DNA of 64,000 nt, taken from contig JADJNS010000036.1 in assembly GCA_016714225.1 (NCBI GenBank), forward strand, positions 1-64,000, in the 5' to 3' direction. This DNA comes from Archangiaceae bacterium (lineage in GTDB: Bacteria; Myxococcota; Myxococcia; Myxococcales; Myxococcaceae). Shown here piece by piece: positions 41,145 through 49,450 of the stretch; position 1 is the first letter of the stretch; each line of letters begins with the position of its first letter. Made by a program: the position numbers and the translations under genes. The notes under the pieces were generated by a model, which saw only the letters and a program-made list of their open reading frames with translations, was not told the DNA's origin and searched no databases.

Positions 41145-42866
41145 GTGCAAGAGGCGCTCTGGGAGGCGGTACGCGCCGCTCCCGATGACGACGGCCCGCG
41201 GCAGGTGCTCGCCGACGCGCTGCTCGCCGCCGGCGACCCGCTCGGCGAGTGGGTGGTGCTGCAGACCCGGCAGGCGGCGCTGGGCCTGCACTTCGCTCCC
41301 CACGCCGCGCTCCAGCTGCGCGCGCTGTGGCGCGAGCACGGCGACGACTGGGTGCGGCGCTTCTTCGCCGTCGGCGACGCCGAGCGGGTGGCGTTTCACC
41401 GCGGGCTGCCGGCCACCGTGCGCTGCACCGCCGGCGCCTGGCTCGCGCAGCCCGAGCCGGCGGTGCCGCTCACCACCCTCGAGCTCACCGACGTCGCGCC
41501 CTCGCACCTCGGCGCGCTGCTCGAGCGCCCCAGCACCCGCGGCCTGCGCGCGCTGCGGCTGCGCGCCGCCGACGGCGAGCGCTGGGCGCTCGACGAAGCG
41601 AAGGCGCTCGGCCACGCGGCGCTGCCCCGGCTGCAGCACCTCGGCCTCTTGCACGCGTGGAGAAGCTTCCCCGCAGCGCACCAGTTCTGCTCGAGCCCGC
41701 TGGTGGGCGGGCTGCACAGCCTCGAGCTGGGGCACTCGCTGTCGACCGAGCCGGTGCGGGTGCTCGAGGCGCTCGCGGCGGCCGCGCCGCAGCTTCGAGA
41801 GCTCTCGATCGACGACGACCTGCCTCCCGCGCTGGCGCGCTTCGTCGCGCACTGCCGCACCGTGCTGTTCCCCGACTCGTTCGTGCGGCCGCAGCTGAGC
41901 GAGGTGCTCGCGCCGCGGGTGGCGCTGTACCTGCCGCCGCACGTCACCGCCATGGTCAGTCACGGCGGGCCCACGGTGGGCCGCTGGGAGAGCATCACTC
42001 CGCTCGGCGCGCGCAACGGCTGCGATGCGTCGCTGGTGCGCGAGCGCGGCACCGGCCTCGAGGCGCTGCTGTTGCGCACCCGCTCGGTGACCTCTGACCT
42101 GCACTCGCCGCTCAGCTGGCTCGAGCCCGAGATGGCGATGATCGACGCCCGAGACGTCACCCTGGGGCCCATCGACACCGGAGTGCTGCCGGGCAGCGAG
42201 TGGGCGGTGTTCGCGCTCGCGTCGGGCGAGCGGCTCGACCGCCTGGTCGAGCGCGACGGCCGGCTGCACTTGAGCGCGGCGGCGCACGCGGCGGCGTGGG
42301 CACCCCTGGCGAGGTGGACGGCCGAGCGCGGGCTCTACCGGCCGATGCCGCTGTCGTGCGTGTACGCGGGGCCGCGCGGGCTGCAGGTGCAGCCACTGTG
42401 CGGCGAGCTGCACGACCGCCGGCGCGGCCCGGCGCGCTTCACCCGCCGCGACTTCATCGAGCTGTCGCCCGAGGCGGTGCGGTCGCGCCCGCTCGACGAG
42501 AAGAACGCCAGCTGGGTGCTCGCGGTGCAGCTGCTGCTCACCCACGGCGTTCAGCCCTTCCCCGGGCGCGGCGCCACCGATTACGAGCTGCTCACCCAGA
42601 TTCTGAACGGGCCCGAGGTGCAGCTGTTCGGTCACGGCCTGCCCGGGGCGCTGCGCGGCGTGCTGCAGGCCGCGCTGCGCCGAGACCCCGCCCAGCGGCC
42701 CTCGCCGAGAGAGCTCGCCGACGCGCTGGCCGGCTTCGAGACGCCCGCCACCCGCGCCGAGCTCTCGCGCCTGCCCGGCCCGCCCGACACCGAGGGCCGC
42801 GCCCGCGAGCAGGCCCAGGGCTGGCTCGAGGGCAGCTCGGTGCACGAGCCCGAGCCGAGGACTTGA
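41145..42866 (+). CDS. TIGR02996-domain / LRR-like / pseudokinase protein
   Basis: A 573-residue protein. Residues 1-45 (ALWEAVRAAPDDDGPRQVLADALLAAGDPLGEWVVLQ) match the TIGR02996 'repeat-companion' domain. Residues about 95-230 contain LRR-like phrases (LTTLELTDVAPSHLGALL, LRALRLRAADG, LPRLQHLGLLHA, LHSLELGHSL, LRELSIDDDLPP). The C-terminal third resembles a kinase C-lobe (DFIELSPEAV ... WVLAVQLLLTHGVQPFPGRGATDYELLTQILNG ... LRGVLQAALRRDPAQRPSPRELADALAGF), but no Gly loop, VAIK, HRD or DFG is visible, so it is at most a pseudokinase. Function unknown; a protein-interaction scaffold in kinase signalling is inferred. Confidence 0.7.
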   Translation: MQEALWEAVRAAPDDDGPRQVLADALLAAGDPLGEWVVLQTRQAALGLHFAPHAALQLRALWREHGDDWVRRFFAVGDAERVAFHRGLPATVRCTAGAWLAQPEPAVPLTTLELTDVAPSHLGALLERPSTRGLRALRLRAADGERWALDEAKALGHAALPRLQHLGLLHAWRSFPAAHQFCSSPLVGGLHSLELGHSLSTEPVRVLEALAAAAPQLRELSIDDDLPPALARFVAHCRTVLFPDSFVRPQLSEVLAPRVALYLPPHVTAMVSHGGPTVGRWESITPLGARNGCDASLVRERGTGLEALLLRTRSVTSDLHSPLSWLEPEMAMIDARDVTLGPIDTGVLPGSEWAVFALASGERLDRLVERDGRLHLSAAAHAAAWAPLARWTAERGLYRPMPLSCVYAGPRGLQVQPLCGELHDRRRGPARFTRRDFIELSPEAVRSRPLDEKNASWVLAVQLLLTHGVQPFPGRGATDYELLTQILNGPEVQLFGHGLPGALRGVLQAALRRDPAQRPSPRELADALAGFETPATRAELSRLPGPPDTEGRAREQAQGWLEGSSVHEPEPRT

Positions 42867-42869
42867 GAG

Positions 42870-42896
42870 CTCCCTCTCCCCTCGCGGGAGAGGGAG
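42870..42896. terminator. bidirectional terminator-like hairpin
   Basis: CTCCCTCTCCC-CTCGC-GGGAGAGGGAG is a perfect 11-bp stem with a 5-base loop, set between the stops of two convergent genes (42866 and 42901). No U-tract on either side. Confidence 0.6.
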
Positions 42897-42900
42897 GCGC

Positions 42901-43656
42901 TCACTCGCTGAAGCGCTGGGCGTTCTGCACGGTCACCGCGCGCACCACCGCGTTCGAGAGCCCCGCCTTGGCGAGCAGGTGCTCGGCGCGCGCGAGGCCG
43001 AGCAGGTCGCAGGCGCCCTCGCCGGCGGCGGTGTCGAGCACCAGGCGCTCGGGCCCGAGCTTGCGCACCAGCAGGGTGGCGGTCTCGGGGGTGATGCAGT
43101 CGGGGTGCAGGGTGAGCCCGGCGAAGTGACCGCACTCGCGAATCAGCCGCACGGTGCGGGTGTCGGCGCCGTCGACCAGCACGGCTTGCGGCTCGAGGCC
43201 GCTCTCGCGCAGCACGGTGAGCGTCTGCCGGGTCACCGCCACGCGCTCTTCGGCCGGGGTCCACACCATCACGTTGAGCTTGAGCCGCCGCGCGAGCTGA
43301 AGCTGCTGCTCGAAGGCATCGACCTCGACCGGCGTGCCCTGGCGCAGGCCGATGGCGCCCACCGCCACCGCGCGGCGGTCAGAGAGGTACTCGGGCAGCT
43401 TCTGCAAGAGCTCGGGCAGCCCGCGGCGCGGCAGCGAGAACGGGTGCACCCCGAACGCGACCGTGCCGCGAATGCCCGCCTTCTCGAGCCGCGGCAGCTG
43501 CACCTGAACCACGTCGTCGAACTCGGCGAGAATGGCCTCGACGCTGGCCGCCGAGGCGCGGCCGGCCGGCACCAGCGCCTGCTCGAGCCCGAAGAAGCGC
43601 AGGGTCTCGAGGTCGGTGTCGCTCAGGCCTTTGGGGTGGAGGTGGGCGTCGAACAC
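42901..43656 (-). CDS. TatD-like metal-dependent hydrolase
   Basis: A 251-residue TIM-barrel protein of the amidohydrolase/TatD group, starting at GTG: DAHLHP (metal His pair), VAFGVHPFSLP, then VAVGAIGLRQGTPVE where TatD enzymes have GEIGLD, and late LVLDTAAGEGACDLLGLARAEHLL, where the metal Asp is expected. The Glu-to-Ala change in GEIGLD removes a usual metal ligand, so activity may be altered. TatD-type enzymes are DNases or other hydrolases; substrate unknown. It converges with the TIGR02996 gene. Confidence 0.75.
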   Translation of the reverse strand: MFDAHLHPKGLSDTDLETLRFFGLEQALVPAGRASAASVEAILAEFDDVVQVQLPRLEKAGIRGTVAFGVHPFSLPRRGLPELLQKLPEYLSDRRAVAVGAIGLRQGTPVEVDAFEQQLQLARRLKLNVMVWTPAEERVAVTRQTLTVLRESGLEPQAVLVDGADTRTVRLIRECGHFAGLTLHPDCITPETATLLVRKLGPERLVLDTAAGEGACDLLGLARAEHLLAKAGLSNAVVRAVTVQNAQRFSE

Positions 43657-43680
43657 GCGAAGATGCGAAAGCGTAAGCGG

Positions 43681-43864
43681 TCAGGGTGAGCGACGTCGAA
43701 CCCTGCTGTCGCTCGAAAGAAGGCTGTGCGGCACATACTCCATCGTAGAAGAGCGCCTGCTCTGCTGCTTGAAGCATGGAGTATGCGGCGCCTCGCGTTC
43801 CAGCTGCGACGGCACCCATTCGACTTCGGCACGGCGTTCGCCGTGCCTTCGCTCAGGGTGAGCG
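43681..43864. repeat. intergenic palindromic element bounded by 12-bp direct repeats
   Basis: TCAGGGTGAGCG occurs at 43681-43692 and 43853-43864. Between them lie a 10-bp perfect inverted repeat CATACTCCAT (43734-43743)/ATGGAGTATG (43776-43785), a nested AGAGC-GCCT-GCTCT hairpin (43750-43763), and the hairpin at 43828-43847. It looks like a small non-coding repeat element (REP- or MITE-like); no coding sense on either strand. Confidence 0.5.
43828..43847 (-). terminator. stem-loop downstream of ggt
   Basis: GGCACGGC-GTTC-GCCGTGCC, an 8-bp perfect stem with tetraloop, 17 bases past the ggt stop on the minus strand. No U-tract; part of the palindromic element at 43681-43864. Confidence 0.45.
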
Positions 43865-45505
43865 CTACGGCTGCCCGGCGCCGGCGCCCTCACCGCGCGG
43901 GTCGCCCGAGGCGGTGCGCACGCCGTTGACCGGGTCGACCATCACCGCCTCGCAGTCGCCCCACTTCTCGACCTCGCGGAACTTGTGGCCGAGCGCCTCG
44001 AGGCCCGCGCGGGTGCCAGGCTCGAGCGCGAGCGGCTCGAGGTCGACCTGGTCGGGCAGCCACTGGTGGTGCACGCGGGGCCGCGCCAGCGCGCGCGCCA
44101 GCGACAGGTGCCCGTCGATGACGTTCGAGATGGTCTGAATCACGCTGGTGGGAATGGTCGGCCCGCCGGCCGCGCCCAGCACCAGCATCACCTCGTCGGG
44201 GCGGCCCTCTTGAAACACCAGCGTGGGCGACATCGACGAGAGCGGAATCTTGCCGGGCGCGATGGCGTTGCCCTCGCCGGTCACCAGGCCGTACACGTTC
44301 TTCTCGCCCGGCTGCATGGCGAAGTCGTCCATACAGTCGTTGAGCACCACGCCCGCCGCCATCACGCAGGCGCCGAACAGGTAGTTCACCGTGGTGGTGA
44401 TGGCCGCCGCGTTGCCCTCTGAGTCGACCACGCTCAGGTGGGTGGTGTGCTTCTGCTGCGCGGGCGCCGCCGCCGGGGTCGACACCGGCACGTGCTTCGC
44501 CGGCACCGCCGCCTTCAGCTCGTCGAGGTACGCGGCGCCCGACAGCTTCGCGAGCGGTATGTCGACCACCGCCGGGTCGCCCAGGTACTTCGCGCGGTCA
44601 GAGTACGCGCGCGCCAGCGCCTCGACGTAGGTGTGCACCGCCGCCACGCTGCGCAGCGCGATGCCCTCGGGGCCGCTGCGCTCCATCACCCCCAGCGTCT
44701 GCAGCACCGCCAGCCCGCCCGCGCTCGGCGGCGGCATGGTGAGAATGCGGTGCCCGCGGTACGTGCCGGCGAGCGGCTCGCGCACCCGGGTGGTGAACGC
44801 GGCCAGGTCTTCGAGCGTCACCTTCGACTTCGCCGCGATGGCCTTCGCGATGGGCCCCTTTCCGTAGAACGCCCTGGCGCCGTCGCGCGCCAGCTTCTCG
44901 AGCGTGGCGGCGAGCTCGGGCTGCTTCACCGTCGCCCCCAGCGGCGCATCGAGGAACAGCCGCTTCGCGTCGGGGTCCGAGCTGAGGCACGCCGCGCGCA
45001 CGTCGGCGATGCGGCGAAAGTTCGGCGTCACCACGAAGCCGTCGCGCGCCAGCTTGATGGCGGGCGCGAGCACCCGGGCGGGCTTGAGCCTGCCGTGCTT
45101 CGCGAGCAGCTCGAGGTAGCCCTTCACCGCGCCGGGCACCGCCACCGAGTCGGGGCCGTCGGTCGACTTGAGCGCCACCACCTGGCCGTCCTTGAGGTAC
45201 ATGTCGCGGGTCGCGCTCTTCGGCGCCACCTCGCGGAAGTCGAGCACCTCGGCGTGCTTCGCCTTGGCCTGGTAGGTGAGCGCGAAGCCGCCGCCGCCCA
45301 GGCCCGAGTGGTAGGGCGCGACCACCGCGAGCACGAACGCCGCGGCCACCGCCGCGTCGAACGCGTTGCCGCCCTGGTCCATCACCGCGCGGGCGGCGTC
45401 GCTCGCCAGCGGGTGCTCGGTGGCGACGGCGCCTCCGCGGTAGGGCGGGTCGGCCCACGCCCACATCGGCACCATGAAAAGAACGATTGCAGCGATTCTG
45501 CCCAC
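43865..45505 (-). CDS. ggt: gamma-glutamyltransferase
   Basis: A 546-residue exported precursor with signal peptide (1-18, cleavage after WAWA). Ggt features: GGAVATEHPLASDAARAVMDQGGNAFDAAVAAAFVLAVVAPYHSGLGGGGFAL, LTMPPPSAGGLAVLQTL, and the autocatalytic site HTTHLSVVDSEGN with Thr354 as the predicted nucleophile and new N-terminus of the small subunit; LSSMSPTLVF and GAAGGPTIPTSVIQTISNVID follow. It cleaves or transfers gamma-glutamyl groups from glutathione and similar peptides in the periplasm. Length is usual for the family. Divergent from the PilZ gene at 45656. Confidence 0.95.
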   Translation of the reverse strand: MGRIAAIVLFMVPMWAWADPPYRGGAVATEHPLASDAARAVMDQGGNAFDAAVAAAFVLAVVAPYHSGLGGGGFALTYQAKAKHAEVLDFREVAPKSATRDMYLKDGQVVALKSTDGPDSVAVPGAVKGYLELLAKHGRLKPARVLAPAIKLARDGFVVTPNFRRIADVRAACLSSDPDAKRLFLDAPLGATVKQPELAATLEKLARDGARAFYGKGPIAKAIAAKSKVTLEDLAAFTTRVREPLAGTYRGHRILTMPPPSAGGLAVLQTLGVMERSGPEGIALRSVAAVHTYVEALARAYSDRAKYLGDPAVVDIPLAKLSGAAYLDELKAAVPAKHVPVSTPAAAPAQQKHTTHLSVVDSEGNAAAITTTVNYLFGACVMAAGVVLNDCMDDFAMQPGEKNVYGLVTGEGNAIAPGKIPLSSMSPTLVFQEGRPDEVMLVLGAAGGPTIPTSVIQTISNVIDGHLSLARALARPRVHHQWLPDQVDLEPLALEPGTRAGLEALGHKFREVEKWGDCEAVMVDPVNGVRTASGDPRGEGAGAGQP

Positions 45506-45623
45506 CGGAGCTCTCCCTGGTGTCCTCGATGTGGCAACCAGGGCACCGATGCCAGGGCATACAACACAGCGGCAGACATCGGCGCACTCTTAAGTGCCTG
45601 AAAGAGCTCGAAACCCCGGCCAG

Positions 45624-45639
45624 TGGCACTGGCCTTGCT
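45624..45639 (+). promoter_or_regulatory. consensus sigma-54 promoter (-24/-12)
   Basis: TGGCAC-TGGCC-TTGCT: exact TGGCAC and TTGCT with the GG and GC separated by the required 10 bases. Predicted transcription start about 45650, only 6 bases before the PilZ ATG. An imperfect dyad GCACT/AGTGC (45584-45597) lies just upstream. Confidence 0.7.
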
Positions 45640-45655
45640 GTCAGGGAGCGCGACC

Positions 45656-45994
45656 ATGAACCGAGACCCGCGCGAATACGAGCGAGCGCCGCTGACCCGC
45701 CCGGTGAAGTTCTTCGACTGGGGTCGCGCCGTCGCCGCCGACGCGGTCGAAATCTCGGCCTCGGGCATCTTCTTGAAGACGCAGGTGCTGCTGGCCGAGG
45801 GCTCGATGCTGACCCTGCGGGTCGCGTTGCCCGGTCAGCGCCAGGCGTTCACGGTGCTGGGCAAGGTGGTTCGCACGGTGAAGGGCGGGATGCTCGCGGC
45901 GGCCGGCATGGGCATTCGGTTCGTCGATCTTCGCCCCGCCGAGCGAGAGGTCATCTGCGCCTACGTGCAGCAGCGGTCGCTGGAGGCAGCATGA
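45656..45994 (+). CDS. PilZ-domain protein (cyclic di-GMP receptor type)
   Basis: A 112-residue single-domain PilZ protein: YERAPLTRPVKFFDWGRAVAADAVEISASGIFLKTQVLLAEGSMLTLRVALPGQRQAFTVLGKVVRTVKGG and a C-terminal AGMGIRFVDLRPAEREVI. The (D/N)xSxxG element is present as EISASG; the Arg-rich N-terminal switch is YERAPLTR. Such one-domain PilZ proteins often act on motility or secretion machines. A consensus sigma-54 promoter lies directly upstream with little room for a leader and no ribosome-binding site, so translation may be nearly leaderless. The stop overlaps a small ORF (ATGA). Confidence 0.88.
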   Translation: MNRDPREYERAPLTRPVKFFDWGRAVAADAVEISASGIFLKTQVLLAEGSMLTLRVALPGQRQAFTVLGKVVRTVKGGMLAAAGMGIRFVDLRPAEREVICAYVQQRSLEAA

Positions 45995-46116
45995 ACCCCG
46001 TGGTCACCATCTGGAAGCCCGAGCTGATCATCCACGCGCTGCCTTCGGGGCTGACGGTGGCGGTGAAGTCGACGCCGGCAGACCCTGCGAGCGCGCAGCC
46101 CAAGCCCCGGGCCTGA
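45991..46116 (+). CDS. 41-residue ORF coupled to the PilZ gene
   Basis: MNPVVTIWKPELIIHALPSGLTVAVKSTP... begins at ATG overlapping the PilZ stop (ATGA), a layout typical of coupled genes. The sequence is short, moderately hydrophobic and has no recognised domain. It may be a real partner peptide or a chance frame; TGGAGG before the ATG (45981-45986) could serve as a ribosome-binding site. Confidence 0.4.
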   Translation: MNPVVTIWKPELIIHALPSGLTVAVKSTPADPASAQPKPRA

Positions 46117-46161
46117 AGTCTCGGCGCGGTAACGCCGCGCGCTCGTGCGGCCGTCTACCCT

Positions 46162-46178
46162 GAGTGCTAAAGGCACTC
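46162..46178 (+). promoter_or_regulatory. hairpin just upstream of the glmU start
   Basis: GAGTGC-TAAAG-GCACTC ends 6 bases before the ATG of glmU, where a ribosome-binding site would be. No Shine-Dalgarno sequence is visible. It may be a terminator remnant of the upstream unit or affect glmU translation. Confidence 0.3.
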
Positions 46179-46184
46179 GGACTT

Positions 46185-47588
<1,404 letters not shown>

Positions 47589-47606
47589 CGAAGGCGAGAA
47601 GACAAA

Positions 47607-49442
47607 ATGTGCGGCATCGTCGGTTACGTCGGCAGTGAGCAGTCGGCTCCCATTCTGGTCGCGGGGCTGCGGCGCCTCGAGTACCGCGGCTACGACTCGG
47701 CCGGCCTGGCGGTCATCGACGGCGGCAAGCTGCAGGTGGTGCGCGCCACCGGCAAGCTGAAGAACCTCGAGGCGCGGCTCAGCACCACGCCGCTGCTGGG
47801 CAGCACCGGCATCGGGCACACCCGCTGGGCGACCCACGGCCCGCCGTCTGACGAGAACGCCCACCCGCACTCGTACGAGGGCGTGGCGGTGGTGCACAAC
47901 GGCATCATCGAGAACCACCTCGAGCTCAAGGCCGAGCTGCGCGCCAAGGGCCACGTGTTCACCTCCGAGACCGACTCCGAGGTGTTCGCGCACCTCATCG
48001 CGGCCGAGCTGAAGAAGAACGTGCCGCTCGACCAGGCGGTGCGCAACTCGGTCAAGCGGGTGCGCGGCACCTACGGCCTGGTGGTGGTGGCCGAGAAAGA
48101 CCCCACCCGCATCGTGGCCACCAAAGACTCGAGCCCGATGGTGGTGGGCCTCGCCGAGGGCCAGAACCTGGTGGCCAGCGACGTGCCCGCACTGCTCGAG
48201 CACACCCGCGACGTCATCTTCATGGAAGAGGGCGACCTCGCGGTGCTCACCGCGAAGTCGGTCGAGCTGTTCGACCGCGAGGGCAAGAAGATAGAGCGCC
48301 CGGTGCGCCGCATCGACTGGACCTCGACGATGGCCGAGAAGGGCGGCCACAAGCACTTCATGCACAAGGAGATTCACGAGCAGCCTCGCGCGCTCGCCGA
48401 CACCTTGCGCGGGCGGGTGCTGCGCAGCGAAGGCGCGGTGCACTTCGAGGGCTTCGCGCTGACCCCCGACCAGGCCAAGGCGCTCACCAAGGTCACCATT
48501 CTGGCGTGCGGCACCAGCTGGCACTCGGGCCTGACGGGCAGGTGGATGATCGAATCGCTGGCGCGGCTGCCGGTCGAGGTCGAGCTGGCCAGCGAGTTCC
48601 GCTACCGCGACCCGCTGGTCGAGAAGTCGCACCTCGCCATCGCCATCTCGCAGTCGGGCGAGACGCTCGACACGCTGGCGGCGCTGAAAGAGGCGAAGGC
48701 GCGCGGCGCGGTCACGCTGACCCTGTGCAACGTGGTGGGCAGCGCGATGACGCGCGAGGCGCAGTACACCGTGCTCACCAACGCCGGCCCCGAGATCGGC
48801 GTGGCGTCGACCAAGGCGTTCACCACCCAGCTGGTGGGGCTGTACCTGCTCGGCATTCAGCTGGGCCGGCTGCGCGGCACCTTGAGCGTGGCGCAGGCGC
48901 AAGAGCACCTCACCCAGCTGTCAGAGGTACCCAAGCTGGTCGAAGAGGCGCTCAAGACCGAGCCCGAGGTGAAGGCGCTGGCGAGAAAGTACCAGCACTC
49001 GCAAGACTTCTTGTTCCTCGGCCGCGCCACCAGCCACGCGGTGGCGCTCGAAGGCGCGCTGAAGCTGAAAGAGATTTCGTACATTCACGCCGAGGGCTAC
49101 GCGGGCGGCGAGATGAAGCACGGGCCCATCGCGCTCATCGACGAGAAGATGCCGGTGGTCATCGTCGCGCCGAGCGAGCCGCACGTGGCGTACGAGAAGA
49201 TGATCGGCAACGTGCAAGAGGCCAAGGCGCGCGGCGGCAGAATCGTCGCGGTGGTCGACACCAAAGACACCCACATTCGCAGCCTGGCCGACGACACCAT
49301 CGTGGTGCCCGCCGCCTCGGCGCTGGTCGCGCCCATCGTGATGACCGTGCCGCTGCAGCTGCTCGCGTACCACGTGGCCGACCTGCGCGGCACCGACGTC
49401 GACCAGCCCAGAAACCTCGCCAAGTCGGTCACGGTCGAGTGA
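47607..49442 (+). CDS. glmS: glutamine-fructose-6-phosphate aminotransferase (isomerizing)
   Basis: A 611-residue GlmS. It starts MCGIVGYVGS with catalytic Cys2 of the class II glutamine amidotransferase domain (LRRLEYRGYDSAGLAV, HTRWATHG, NGIIENH), followed by two SIS isomerase domains (ILACGTSWHSGL, AISQSGETLDTL, STKAFTTQ, FLGRATSHAVALEGALKLKEISYIHAEGYAGGEMKHGP) and the C-terminal KSVTVE. It makes glucosamine-6-phosphate from fructose-6-phosphate and glutamine, the first step to UDP-GlcNAc. With only 18 bp after glmU there is no room for a glmS ribozyme. It converges with the kinase gene at 49451, 8 bp away. Confidence 0.97.
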   Translation: MCGIVGYVGSEQSAPILVAGLRRLEYRGYDSAGLAVIDGGKLQVVRATGKLKNLEARLSTTPLLGSTGIGHTRWATHGPPSDENAHPHSYEGVAVVHNGIIENHLELKAELRAKGHVFTSETDSEVFAHLIAAELKKNVPLDQAVRNSVKRVRGTYGLVVVAEKDPTRIVATKDSSPMVVGLAEGQNLVASDVPALLEHTRDVIFMEEGDLAVLTAKSVELFDREGKKIERPVRRIDWTSTMAEKGGHKHFMHKEIHEQPRALADTLRGRVLRSEGAVHFEGFALTPDQAKALTKVTILACGTSWHSGLTGRWMIESLARLPVEVELASEFRYRDPLVEKSHLAIAISQSGETLDTLAALKEAKARGAVTLTLCNVVGSAMTREAQYTVLTNAGPEIGVASTKAFTTQLVGLYLLGIQLGRLRGTLSVAQAQEHLTQLSEVPKLVEEALKTEPEVKALARKYQHSQDFLFLGRATSHAVALEGALKLKEISYIHAEGYAGGEMKHGPIALIDEKMPVVIVAPSEPHVAYEKMIGNVQEAKARGGRIVAVVDTKDTHIRSLADDTIVVPAASALVAPIVMTVPLQLLAYHVADLRGTDVDQPRNLAKSVTVE

Positions 49443-49450
49443 AAGACTCC

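Noticed and set aside
47589..47606. glmS ribozyme before glmS
   Set aside because: Only 18 bases separate glmU and glmS, far too short for the ribozyme.
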